Shown: piece by piece, positions 14,915 through 22,001 of the stretch | Layout: each line of letters opens with the position of its first letter | How positions within the stretch are numbered: the stretch's first letter is position 1 | From: JANXVY01 sp031365425 | GTDB lineage: Bacteria; Pseudomonadota; Alphaproteobacteria; Rhizobiales; Hyphomicrobiaceae | Assembly: GCA_031365425.1 (NCBI GenBank) | Contig: JANLYB010000248.1 | Coordinates: 1-22,001, forward strand | Length of the DNA: 22,001 nt | Reading direction: 5' to 3' | Program-made: the position numbers and the translations under genes | Notes under the pieces: generated by a model | Seen by the model: only the letters and a program-made list of their open reading frames with translations | Told to the model about the DNA's origin: nothing | The model's database searches: none

Positions 14915-16213
14915 ATGCCTGCTCAGACGATTGCGACATTTCAGCGGAACGAGCGCGGATCGATCGCAATCCTGTTCGGGTTGATCGTGATGGTGGTCAT
15001 TTCGATCGCCGGTCTTGCCCTTGACTACGGCCGTATCCTGCTCGCCCGCCACGCGCTCTCCGACGCCGTCGATGCTGCCGGTCTTGCCGCTGGACGCGCG
15101 ATGATGGACGGCAAGCTCACCGCAGCCGAGGTCGATCAGATTGCCCGCAGCTATTTCAACCAGAACGCCACGGATCTTGCGAAAGTCCAGACGAAGATTC
15201 CGGTTCCGGTTATCTCGCCCAATATCACGGATTCGACTGTGACAGTGTCGGCCCAGGTCGATGTACCGATGACGCTGATGGCCATTGCCGGGTTCAAGAA
15301 GGTCAACGTGCCGGTTACGTCGACGATCGCTTTCGACAGCAAGGATCTCGAAATCGGCATGGCGCTCGACATCACGGGTTCGATGGGCGAAGTTCCTCCT
15401 GGCGGTGGCCCGCGAAAGATCGACGGCCTGAAAGCCGCGTTCAAGTCGTTCGCCGAGACGCTGATCCCCGCCTCTCCTCAGGCAGGCCGTAAGATCCGCA
15501 TCGGCGTCGCGCCGTTCGCGGCGGCCGTCAATCTGGGTAAGTATGCCGGCGCCGCCACCGGTAACCGCAGCGTCGATGGTTGCGTGACGGAACGTGTATC
15601 CGCCACCTACACTGACAAGTCTCCATCTGCTGGCGGCACATTCGACGTGGCTGCTGACGGCACCAAAGATATCGATCCGACCGAAGGGAATGTCGGCAAC
15701 AACTTATATGCCTGTCCCTCGCAAGCCGTAGTACCGCTGACGGATGATCGCGCTGCGCTTATTGCCCAAGTCAACAAGTACAAAGAGGGCGGGTTCACCG
15801 CCGGTCATATTGGAACTCAGTGGGGCTGGAATCTGGTCTCGGAGGACTACGCCGCTTTCTGGGGTGGCAAGAGTGCACCCGCACCCTATTCCGATACGCA
15901 AGGGGCTAAACCTAAACTGATCAAGGCTGTTATCTTGATGACGGACGGCATCTTTAATACGGCCTACCACCACGATGAAGCCCGCAAGCAGGCTCTGGCC
16001 CTTTGCGATGGGATGAAAGCCAAGGGAATCGTCGTGTTCACGATTGGTTTTGGCTTAGGCAATTTCGGATCGGAGCTCGTTGCCAAGCAGACGCTTCAAG
16101 CTTGCGCGACGCCAGGTTCGCTATACTTCGCAGACGCTTCGAATTCGGCCCAGCTCGACGCCGCTCTACAGAGCTTTGCCACCGTGCTGACCCAGCTGCG
16201 TTTGAGCAAATAA
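14915..16213 (+). CDS. TadE/TadG-type protein with von Willebrand A domain
   Basis: The protein has 432 residues. The N-terminus FQRNERGSIAILFGLIVMV and onward is the Tad-G-type N-terminal segment, with one membrane helix at about 15-37 after a GSIAI motif. An ALSDAVDAAGLAAGRAM amphipathic helix follows, as in Flp pilus assembly TadE/TadG proteins. From residue about 145 there is a VWA domain with MIDAS motif D152-x-T154-x-S156 (MALDITGSMG) and a later strand VILMTDGIFN. TadG-like proteins are anchored in the inner membrane and face the periplasm. No other tad or flp gene is next to it, so it is a solitary copy with an unknown partner. The ATG at 14915 has AAGGAGAG 7-8 bases upstream, better than an in-frame ATG 17 codons earlier. 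Confidence 0.92.
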   Translation: MPAQTIATFQRNERGSIAILFGLIVMVVISIAGLALDYGRILLARHALSDAVDAAGLAAGRAMMDGKLTAAEVDQIARSYFNQNATDLAKVQTKIPVPVISPNITDSTVTVSAQVDVPMTLMAIAGFKKVNVPVTSTIAFDSKDLEIGMALDITGSMGEVPPGGGPRKIDGLKAAFKSFAETLIPASPQAGRKIRIGVAPFAAAVNLGKYAGAATGNRSVDGCVTERVSATYTDKSPSAGGTFDVAADGTKDIDPTEGNVGNNLYACPSQAVVPLTDDRAALIAQVNKYKEGGFTAGHIGTQWGWNLVSEDYAAFWGGKSAPAPYSDTQGAKPKLIKAVILMTDGIFNTAYHHDEARKQALALCDGMKAKGIVVFTIGFGLGNFGSELVAKQTLQACATPGSLYFADASNSAQLDAALQSFATVLTQLRLSK

Positions 16214-16237
16214 GGGACGGTTACCCGCAATATTCCG

Positions 16238-16263
16238 GCTCGTCCGCAGAGATGCGGGCGGGC
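16238..16263 (+). terminator. Hairpin after the Tad-like gene
   Basis: GCTCGTCCGCA (16238-16248) pairs with TGCGGGCGGGC (16253-16263) over 11 positions, two of them G-T wobbles, around a GAGA tetraloop. It begins 25 bases after the stop codon. No T-run follows, so it is either a weak intrinsic terminator or a 3' stabilising structure. Confidence 0.45.
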
Positions 16264-16456
16264 CATTAGCGTTCTACCGGCCCATGCGGCAGCATTCTTC
16301 CGCCCCAAGCGGCAAGGCGGGTATTGACCCGCGATTGCATACGGCTTAGAGCATGCGTCTGGTCTTGAAATTCGCGGCAGGACGCGTCATTGTGTGCTCT
16401 GCTTCGATGCTCGTTTCTCTATGTGTTGGGCCACAACCAACGCGACGGAGAGCAGT

Positions 16457-16485
16457 TTGTTTCGGGACGGTCGACGTCGTATCGT
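16457..16485 (+). promoter_or_regulatory. Candidate promoter for tRNA-His
   Basis: TTGTTT (16457-16462) and TATCGT (16480-16485) are 17 bases apart. They are weak matches to -35 and -10 boxes. The predicted start is about 6 bases before the mature tRNA 5' end. A tentative call. Confidence 0.25.
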
Positions 16486-16497
16486 CGAAGTAGGTAT

Positions 16498-16574
16498 GCC
16501 GGCTTAGCTCAGTTGGTTAGAGCGCTAGTTTGTGGAACTAGAGGTCCTTGGTTCGACCCCAAGAGCTGGTACCA
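16498..16574 (+). tRNA. tRNA-His (anticodon GTG), A73 type without encoded G-1
   Basis: The acceptor strand GCCGGCT pairs with AGCTGGT with two G-T wobbles (1-72 and 4-69). The D arm holds AGCTCAGTTGGTTAGAGC. Anticodon stem CTAGT/ACTAG carries loop TTGTGGA with GTG at 16532-16534. T arm CTTGG/CCAAG has loop TTCGACC. The discriminator base is A16571 and CCA is encoded. The base before position 1 is T, not G, so the usual G-1:C73 identity pair of tRNA-His is absent. Confidence 0.95.
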
Positions 16575-16957
16575 TTCCCCCAATATTCGAATGATTGCGG
16601 AACGACCGTCCCAGCGCTGCGGGCGTAGCCTGAGACGACGACGGCGTCGTTCGCGCCAGAACGCAGCCCAATCTCAGCGTTATTCTGGCTCAGCGTTATT
16701 CTGGCAGCCAAAAGCCCTCTTTCACTTAGGTGCCGAGCCCGCTGCTGGGCAAGCTGCTCAGCCTTTTGCAAGACCTTTCGTGAGTGTTCTCCGGTTGCGA
16801 AGAGGGGTCCACGTCTGCCCGGTTATTGCGCAGCCACGGGGTGTTATTTGGGCTACTTGGAACTTGCACAACTCCTACCCCCTGATTTTAGTGGAACTTC
16901 GTCGTGGCACCAACCTTGCTGAGGTGAGATCGGGCGGCGCAGCATGGAGACTACGCG
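16575..16957. other. 383-base region between tRNA-His and the PII-like gene
   Basis: I see no supported gene. Open frames crossing this region run through the tRNA and show no family motif. It contains an ACGACG/CGTCGT inverted repeat around 16635-16652 and a perfect tandem 16-base duplication at 16673-16704. No copy of the tRNA 3' end that would mark an attachment site was found. The PII-like promoter should lie in the right part, but I could not identify it. Confidence 0.5.
16673..16704. repeat. Tandem duplication of a 16-base unit
   Basis: CTCAGCGTTATTCTGG occurs twice in direct tandem, 16673-16688 and 16689-16704, without mismatch. It lies about 100 bases after tRNA-His in non-coding sequence. 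It may be a recent slippage duplication or a pair of binding sites. Confidence 0.8.
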
Positions 16958-17356
16958 ATGAAGATGATTACCGCGTTCATCCAACCCGCGAGGTTGGAAT
17001 TTGTCAGCCGGGAACTACTTGCCGCAAATATATCGGACATAACGATTACGACCTGTTGCGGGCATGGGCGCGACCCTGTTCTCGTTCCCAGTTTCAGAGG
17101 CGGGCCGGACGCGCCGGACTTGTTGCCGACGCTCTTACTCGAAGTGATCGTGCCGGCGAGCAAGAGGGATGACGCCATCCAGGCCATCGTGCGCGGCGCA
17201 CGATCGGGTTTGTGTGGCGATGGCAAGGTGTTCATCACAACCCTCGAGCGCGTGGTGCGGATCAGGTCGGGTACAGAAATCGATGAAGCAACGGCGATTG
17301 ACCGCGTGACCAAAATCCGCAGGGTGAGATCACCGGCTCATCACACAACCTTGTGA
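16958..17356 (+). CDS. Divergent PII-like signalling protein lacking Tyr51
   Basis: The protein has 132 residues. Residues 1-112 align without gaps to E. coli GlnB. Kept features are the MKxIxAxIxP start, G35-x-G37-R38 at the T-loop base, the B-loop GDGKVF with Lys90, and RVVRIRSG with Arg101 and Arg103, all part of the ATP/ADP pocket. Changed features are T-loop residues 46 and 51 (Tyr to Phe and Tyr to Asp), residue 39 (Gln to Asp) and residue 58 (Lys to Thr). Tyr51 is the uridylylation site, and Gln39 and Lys58 help hold 2-oxoglutarate in canonical PII. Cysteines occur at 33, 34 and 86. The last 20 residues, rich in Arg and His, are an extra tail. So it should bind nucleotide but not report nitrogen status in the usual way. 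GGAG lies 8 bases before the ATG. No amtB, glnA or glnD is near. The transglutaminase-like gene follows on the same strand after 78 bases. Confidence 0.88.
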   Translation: MKMITAFIQPARLEFVSRELLAANISDITITTCCGHGRDPVLVPSFRGGPDAPDLLPTLLLEVIVPASKRDDAIQAIVRGARSGLCGDGKVFITTLERVVRIRSGTEIDEATAIDRVTKIRRVRSPAHHTTL

Positions 17357-17434
17357 CCTTCAGGCCAATTGGAACGTTTGTGTTTCCTGTAGCGTAACGT
17401 CGTTCCTCCAATCAAACTTGAGGCCACCATCGCC

Positions 17435-18277
17435 ATGCTCGTGTCTGCCGGATGCACCCTGCGCTACACGCTGGACAAAGAGACTGGCTTTGTATTTCAG
17501 ATCGAGGCTGCCAAAGCCGACAGGCAAACAGTGCTGAGTGAGATGCTGTCGTTGCCCGCCAGCGCCGGCAGGGCTTTTTATGCGGCCTACGAAGATCCTG
17601 TCACGCGGACGCGGGTGATACGGACCATGCTTGGACCGGGACTGGTGGAGATCGTCTACACTGCGACCATCGATCTCGATACCACGAGCGTCGATCCGAA
17701 CTACGTCAACGAATTCGAGTTCACCGCGCTTCCCATGGAGTACCTCACGTACCTCGCGCCCAGCCGTTATTGCCCCTCGGACGTCTTCGCAGAATTTGCC
17801 TTTCAGACATTCGGTGCGATGCCGCAAGGCCATAGCCGGGTCGCCGGCGTCTGTAATTGGATATTCGATAATCTGCAATACACGAGCGGTAGCACGGGCC
17901 CGAACTCAACCGCCGTCGATGTCTTTCAGTCGAAGAAGGGCGTTTGCCGGGATTTTGCCCATCTTGGCATCGCGCTCTGCCGCGCGTTGGGCATTCCAGC
18001 CCGATACGCGAGCGTTTACGCGGTGGCGCTTTACCCGCAAGATTTCCACGCCATTTTTCAAGCGTACTTGAATGGACCCAATGGCGGCGCGTGGTACTCG
18101 TTTGATCCGACGCGCATGAGTTCGGTTGATGAGATTGTCCGGATTGCTGCTGGACGGGACGCAGCCGATGTTGCCTTTGCTTGGCCTCAAGGCGAAGCCA
18201 AGTCGGAAGCCCCCATCGTTTGGGCGATGTCGCCTGATCATGACCAAACGAGAACGACGTTGGCAGTCTCGAGCTGA
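17435..18277 (+). CDS. Transglutaminase-like domain protein (cysteine-protease fold)
   Basis: The protein has 280 residues. The N-terminal part (about 1-105) is the beta-rich domain found before bacterial transglutaminase-like domains (VEIVYTATIDL region). Residues about 135-230 hold the catalytic core: Cys171 in KKGVCRDFAHLGIALCRALGIPAR, His205 in PQDFHAIFQAYL and Asp224 in WYSFDPTR. All three triad residues are present, so it is likely active as a peptidase or amidase; the substrate is unknown. No signal peptide is clear. The ATG at 17435 has only TTGAGG about 11 bases upstream; a GTG two codons later is also possible. It lies 78 bases after the PII-like gene and may be co-transcribed. The convergent spoVR gene ends 149 bases away. 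Confidence 0.88.
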   Translation: MLVSAGCTLRYTLDKETGFVFQIEAAKADRQTVLSEMLSLPASAGRAFYAAYEDPVTRTRVIRTMLGPGLVEIVYTATIDLDTTSVDPNYVNEFEFTALPMEYLTYLAPSRYCPSDVFAEFAFQTFGAMPQGHSRVAGVCNWIFDNLQYTSGSTGPNSTAVDVFQSKKGVCRDFAHLGIALCRALGIPARYASVYAVALYPQDFHAIFQAYLNGPNGGAWYSFDPTRMSSVDEIVRIAAGRDAADVAFAWPQGEAKSEAPIVWAMSPDHDQTRTTLAVSS

Positions 18278-18399
18278 TCCAGCGTTCTCAAGTCCGCGGT
18301 GCGAACTTACGCCGGGCCACAAACGAGGGGACGGGTTCCTCCGGCAACCAGCAAAAGCGCCCTATTGTGGAAAGAGAGGTCGTGACGAATGCTGCGGGG

Positions 18400-18424
18400 C
18401 GCGCGAGAATACAATCTTCGCGCG
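18400..18424. terminator. Hairpin between convergent transglutaminase and spoVR genes
   Basis: CGCGCGA (18400-18406) and TCGCGCG (18418-18424) form a 7-base-pair stem with an 11-base loop, ending 2 bases from the spoVR stop codon. It could end transcription from either side, but no T-run is present. Confidence 0.35.
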
Positions 18425-18426
18425 AC

Positions 18427-19977
18427 TTACGGGATCGGCAGGGATTGGTGTTCGCGGAGGATTTTGCCGCTGGCATTGTCGATTTCGACGAGTTTGACAC
18501 GATAACCCCAGAGCCTTGCGACGTGGAGCAGGACCCGCTCACAGCTCGCCTTGTCGAGCATCACGCCGTTGCGGACGCGGTGAGCGATCTGGAGCCGGCG
18601 TGAGCCGCTCAGATCCGCATCGACGATCTGCAGGTCGGGGTCGTGGGTTGCGACCGCGTATTGCTGAGACAGCGCGCGACGGACGTTGCGGTAACCCTGC
18701 TCGTTGTGAATGTTGCGCACCTCGACCAGGGGGGCGGCAGAGCGGTCGCGGACCTCGAACAGGCGGAAGTCGCGGATGAGCTTGGGCGAGAGGAACTGCA
18801 TGACGAAGCTGTCGTCGCGGTAGTCGGACCAGACCTCTTTCAAGACGGCGATGGCGTCGCCGGAGCCTGCGAATTCGGGAAACCATTCGCGGTCTTCGGC
18901 TGTGGGATCGACCGTAATGCGCTCGATGTCGCGCATCATGGCAAACCCAAGCGCGTAAGGGTTGAGGCCTGAGTAGCGGCGATCGCTCCAAGCGGGTTGC
19001 GTCACGACGGACGAATGGCTGTGCAGGAATTCCAGCATTGAGCCTTCGGTCAGCAGGCCCTTGTCATGCAGGCGATGCATAATGTGGTAGTGGGTCCACG
19101 TTGCGCAACCCTCGTTCATCAGCTTGGTGTTGCGCTGAGGGTAGAAATAGTTGGCGAGCATACGGACGATACGCAGCAATTCGCGCTGCCAGCTTTCGAG
19201 CTTAGGGGCGTATTTCTCCAGGAAATAGAGCAGGTTTTCTTCGGGCAGGCCGATGGCTTGTGCTTCCTTAGCGTCACCTGGAGCATCGCGGGTATCGACG
19301 TCGATACCACCTTGCCCCTTGGGCACGGTGCGCCACAGGTCGTTGAACGACTGCTCCTCGTATTCGCGCCGTTTCAGTTCGCGTTCGGCTTCACGGGCGA
19401 GAGTTGTCGCTTTGCCCGTTCCGGGGTGACGGCTGACGCCTTGGGACATGAGGGCGTGGGCCGCGTCCAGGATCAGCTCGACGTTTTCGGCACCGTGGCG
19501 CTCCTCGCAGCGCGTGACGTAGGATTTGGCGAATTCAAGGTAGTCGAGGATGGCGTCGGGCCGCGTCCAATCCTTGAACATGTAGTTGTTCTTGAAAAAG
19601 TGATTGTGACCCATGGCGGCGTGGGCCAGCACGAGCGTCTGCATGGTCATGGAATTTTCTTCCATGATGTAATTGATGCAGGGATCGGAGTTGATGACCA
19701 GCTCATACGCGAGGGGACGGTTGCCCTTGCGGTACTGGGATTCATCGCGGGCGAAATGCTTGCCGAACGACCAGTGCCGGTACATGTGCGGCATGCCGAT
19801 GGAAGCGTAGGCGTCAAGCATCTGTTCGGCGGTGATGACCTCGATCACGTTGGGCGACAAGTTCAAACCCATCTCGCCGACGCCGATTTTTTCGATCTCG
19901 TCGTAGGCCTTTTTCAACAGGTCGAAGGTCCATTCGGGGCCGTCGAACATGGGTGTATTGGAAGCAGTGACGGGCAT
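18427..19977 (-). CDS. spoVR: SpoVR family protein
   Basis: The protein has 516 residues, close to E. coli YcgB (510). It shows the SpoVR hallmarks: an N-terminal WTFDLLKKAYDEIEKIG, then PNVIEVITAEQMLDAYASIGMPHMYRHWSFGK, then ELVINSDPCINYIMEEN, and MNEGCATWTHYHIMHRLHDKGLL further on. The fold and activity are unknown; the name comes from a Bacillus spore-cortex phenotype, and in Proteobacteria the gene goes with prkA and yeaH in stationary-phase and stress expression. I chose the ATG at 19977, where MPVTASNTPMF begins. The longer open frame to 20220 is an Arg-rich artefact overlapping yeaH on another frame. A GAGAGG lies about 12 bases upstream. It starts 17 bases after the yeaH stop. Confidence 0.96.
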   Translation of the reverse strand: MPVTASNTPMFDGPEWTFDLLKKAYDEIEKIGVGEMGLNLSPNVIEVITAEQMLDAYASIGMPHMYRHWSFGKHFARDESQYRKGNRPLAYELVINSDPCINYIMEENSMTMQTLVLAHAAMGHNHFFKNNYMFKDWTRPDAILDYLEFAKSYVTRCEERHGAENVELILDAAHALMSQGVSRHPGTGKATTLAREAERELKRREYEEQSFNDLWRTVPKGQGGIDVDTRDAPGDAKEAQAIGLPEENLLYFLEKYAPKLESWQRELLRIVRMLANYFYPQRNTKLMNEGCATWTHYHIMHRLHDKGLLTEGSMLEFLHSHSSVVTQPAWSDRRYSGLNPYALGFAMMRDIERITVDPTAEDREWFPEFAGSGDAIAVLKEVWSDYRDDSFVMQFLSPKLIRDFRLFEVRDRSAAPLVEVRNIHNEQGYRNVRRALSQQYAVATHDPDLQIVDADLSGSRRLQIAHRVRNGVMLDKASCERVLLHVARLWGYRVKLVEIDNASGKILREHQSLPIP

Positions 19978-19994
19978 GGGCCGCTTCGCCTCTC

Positions 19995-21272
19995 TTACGC
20001 GGTTGACTTGTCGGTCGCGAAGAGTTCGCGGAAGACGGGGTAAATGTCGCCGGGGTCGGCAACCTGGCGGACGGCGAATTTCGCGACGCGCTTGGCGAGC
20101 GGGGTATAGCCACGCCAGACGACGCTTTCGCCGCCAAAGCCGCCGCCGGGATGGCCGACTTCGATGTAGGCGAAATACTGGCAGACCGGCAGCAATTCGT
20201 GCTCCAGCAGATTTACGCAAACCCCCATATCCTCGCCGACGTTGTGGCCGTCAGAGGCTTGGGCGGCGTAGATGTTCCAGTCGCGCGGCGGGTAGCGTTG
20301 CTCGATGATTTTGCGCATCTCCTCCAGTGCCGTCGAAACGACGGTGCCGCCAGTTGAGGTTGCCTCGAAGAAGGTCGCCTGATCGACTTCCTGGGCTTGC
20401 GTGGTGTGGCGGATGAAGACAACCTGGACCTCGCGGTAGTGCCGGTTCAGGAACACGTTGAGCAGCATGAAGAAGCGTTTGGCCAAGTCTTTCAACGGCT
20501 CGGTCATGGAGGCCGAAACGTCCATCAGGCAGAACATCACCGCTTGAGTCGTCGGCTGCGGCCGGCGTTCGTGGCGGTTGTAGCGCAGGTCGATGGGATC
20601 GACGAAGGCAACGGCCCGGCGCAAATGGCGCAGATGGTCGAGCTGGCGGGTCAATTCGGCGACGAGGACAGCGTCGGGCGGGGTCTGCGCGCGCGCGGCT
20701 TCTAGGTCGGCTTCGGCTTGGGCAATGCGCTCCAAACTCGGACGGTTGAGCGCCAGCCGGCGGGCGAGTGAATTCCGCATCGTCCGGGAGGCGTTCAAGC
20801 GCGACGGCGAGCCGTCGGTGGTGAAGCCAGCACGGGCGAGCTTGGACGATTTCAACGATCGGAGCTGCACTTTGACGAGGTTGGGAAGTTTTAAGTCCTC
20901 GAAAAACAAGTCGAGAAATTCCTCCCGGGTGAGCGTGAAAACGAAATCGTCGTCGCCCGAGCCATCACCTGCTCCAGACCCGCTGCCGCCGCCCTGGGGC
21001 GGCTTGGCGATGGTGTCGCCTACGGTGAAGTCCTGATTGCCTGGGAGGACGAAGTCGCGCGTACCGCTATCGCCGCCAAGGCCGAACGAGGGTTCGCTCA
21101 GGCTTTTGGTCGAGATTGAGATCTTCTGGCTACCCTCGACCTCGGTAATCTTGCGCTTCTTCAACGCCTCGCGGGCCGCGGACCGGATCTCAGCCTTCGC
21201 CCTGCGCATGAAGCGCTGGCGGTTGCCGAGGCTCTTGGCCTTCGGGTTCAGACGGCGGTCGGTTATCTGCAA
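19995..21272 (-). CDS. yeaH: YeaH/YhbH family protein (DUF444) with VWA-like fold
   Basis: From the TTG at 21272 the protein has 425 residues, beginning MQITDRRLNPKAKSLGNRQRF, which is the usual family start. E. coli YeaH has 427. The frame remains open to a TTG at 21314, but the extra 14 residues have no family match. AGGGA lies about 6 bases before the chosen TTG. The central part has a low-complexity GGGSGSGAGDGSGDDD linker. The C-terminal part has a VWA-like strand with MIDAS-type DVSAS at 251-255 (MFCLMDVSASM). DUF444 proteins are encoded with the PrkA kinase and SpoVR in many bacteria and may be a partner or substrate of PrkA. It reads in the order prkA, yeaH, spoVR, with 62-104 bases after prkA depending on the start. 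Confidence 0.93.
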   Translation of the reverse strand: MQITDRRLNPKAKSLGNRQRFMRRAKAEIRSAAREALKKRKITEVEGSQKISISTKSLSEPSFGLGGDSGTRDFVLPGNQDFTVGDTIAKPPQGGGSGSGAGDGSGDDDFVFTLTREEFLDLFFEDLKLPNLVKVQLRSLKSSKLARAGFTTDGSPSRLNASRTMRNSLARRLALNRPSLERIAQAEADLEAARAQTPPDAVLVAELTRQLDHLRHLRRAVAFVDPIDLRYNRHERRPQPTTQAVMFCLMDVSASMTEPLKDLAKRFFMLLNVFLNRHYREVQVVFIRHTTQAQEVDQATFFEATSTGGTVVSTALEEMRKIIEQRYPPRDWNIYAAQASDGHNVGEDMGVCVNLLEHELLPVCQYFAYIEVGHPGGGFGGESVVWRGYTPLAKRVAKFAVRQVADPGDIYPVFRELFATDKSTA

Positions 21273-21376
21273 GCGCTGTCCCTCATTCGCGGCGGGGCCG
21301 TCCGCGTTTAGCAAGGGCGGACAGCCCCCTCCTTGGCTACTTCATCGCTTCAATCGTGCTGCGCAGCGGCCGCTGA

Positions 21377-22001
21377 TCAGCTCGACTTCTTCACGCGCAT
21401 GTACCATTCGACGAGGCGGCGGACCTGACGCGGCGTGTAACCGCGCGCGACCATTCGCTCCACGAACTCCTGGTGCTTCTTTTCGGTTTCGCCATCCTTC
21501 TTGGCGCCAAAGCTGATGACAGGCAGCAGCTCCTCAACCTGACTGAACATGCGCCGCTCAATCACGTCGCGGATCTTCTCATACGAGGTCCAGCTCGGGT
21601 TCTTGCCGCCGTTCTTGGCGCGCGCCCGGAGCGAGAACTTGACGACCTCGTAACGGAAATCCTTGGGGTTTGCGATACCGGCTGGCTTTTCGACCTTCGA
21701 CAATTCGCCATCGAGGACCTGACGGCTCATGAGCTGGCCAGTGTCGGGATCCTTGAAGTCATGGTCTTCGATCCAGGCATCAGCATAAGCGACATAGCGG
21801 TCAAACAGGTTCTGGCCGAAGTCGTTGTAGGATTCGAGATAAGCCTTCTGCACCTCGTTACCGATGAACTCGGCATACTTAGGCGCGAGATCTTCCTTGA
21901 TGAATTCCAGGTAGCGTTCTTCGGTTTCGTGGGGCATCTGATCGCGGCGAACCGCTTGTTCGATCACGTACATCAGGTGGACCGGATCAGCGCCGATTTC
22001 C
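21377..22001 (-). CDS. prkA: PrkA-type serine protein kinase / AAA ATPase (partial, N-terminus beyond window)
   Basis: Only the C-terminal 208 residues are in the window; the frame is open to the right edge. They match the PrkA C-terminal domain: EIGADPVHLMYVIEQAVRRD, then EERYLEFIKEDLAPKYAEFIGNEVQKAYLESY, then ENGRDLFDRYVAYADAWIED-like residues (here QNLFDRYVAYADAWIED), and PKDFRYEVVKFSLRARAKNGGKNPSW. PrkA (YeaG) has an AAA domain and was described as a serine kinase induced by stress and nutrient limitation; an AAA-type ATPase role is also supported in the literature. The catalytic part is outside the window. It is first in a minus-strand operon with yeaH and spoVR, 62-104 bases upstream. 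Confidence 0.95.
   Translation of the reverse strand, partial: EIGADPVHLMYVIEQAVRRDQMPHETEERYLEFIKEDLAPKYAEFIGNEVQKAYLESYNDFGQNLFDRYVAYADAWIEDHDFKDPDTGQLMSRQVLDGELSKVEKPAGIANPKDFRYEVVKFSLRARAKNGGKNPSWTSYEKIRDVIERRMFSQVEELLPVISFGAKKDGETEKKHQEFVERMVARGYTPRQVRRLVEWYMRVKKSS

Noticed and set aside
16538..16771. A 77-codon minus-strand open frame ending in tRNA-His, possible integrase remnant
   Set aside because: Its C-terminus is tRNA antisense sequence, it includes the tandem duplication, and no integrase motif is visible.
16390..17172. A 260-codon plus-strand open frame crossing tRNA-His and the PII-like gene
   Set aside because: Part of its product is the translated tRNA-His gene, the rest is Arg-rich without motifs, and it overlaps the well-supported PII-like gene in another frame.
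19066..20043. A 325-codon plus-strand open frame opposite spoVR
   Set aside because: It is the antisense of a strongly recognised gene; no family motif or credible ribosome binding site supports it.
19978..20220. N-terminal extension of SpoVR by 81 codons
   Set aside because: The extension is Arg/Pro-rich, overlaps yeaH in another frame, and would exceed the usual family length.

Overview
The window is G+C-rich bacterial chromosome, most likely from an alphaproteobacterium of the order Hyphomicrobiales (Rhizobiales). The evidence is the gene order rsmB / heparinase II-III / purH, a DUF1674 (SDHAF4-like) gene beside rsmB, and a tRNA-His that lacks an encoded G-1 and carries A73, a trait known from a clade of Alphaproteobacteria. 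I cannot name the genus from sequence alone. I see no CRISPR array, insertion sequence, transposase or phage gene. Most of the window is ordinary chromosome with a few accessory genes.

Layout, left to right. Positions 1-1193 (minus) hold ybbN (thioredoxin-TPR co-chaperone) followed by a LON substrate-binding-domain gene cut by the left edge. A tRNA-Gly(GCC) lies at 1470. An orphan ParA-type ATPase (minus) and a secreted protein built almost wholly of 23-residue repeats (minus) follow. From 4040 comes an envelope locus: lemA lipoprotein, a secreted TPM protein with a Gly-rich tail, a second membrane TPM protein and a UMF1-type MFS transporter, all plus strand. A GT10-type glycosyltransferase on the minus strand sits between the two TPM genes. 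A GNAT acetyltransferase follows on the minus strand.

The central block is purH, heparinase II/III-like and rsmB (minus), then DUF1674 and a Tad-type VWA protein (plus). After a tRNA-His(GTG) comes a pair of plus-strand genes: a divergent PII-like protein and a transglutaminase-like cysteine protease-fold protein. The right end is a minus-strand operon, prkA (cut by the edge), yeaH/DUF444 and spoVR, which is a widely conserved stress/stationary-phase trio.

The best leads are: (1) the PII-like protein, which aligns without gaps to E. coli GlnB and keeps the nucleotide-binding residues but has lost the uridylylation tyrosine and two residues used for 2-oxoglutarate, and has gained cysteines; (2) the secreted 23-residue-repeat protein; (3) the noncanonical tRNA-His; (4) the glycosyltransferase inserted in the lemA/TPM locus; (5) two structured intergenic palindromic elements. 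None of these is a proven new system. All homology statements come from recognising motifs by eye, not from a search.
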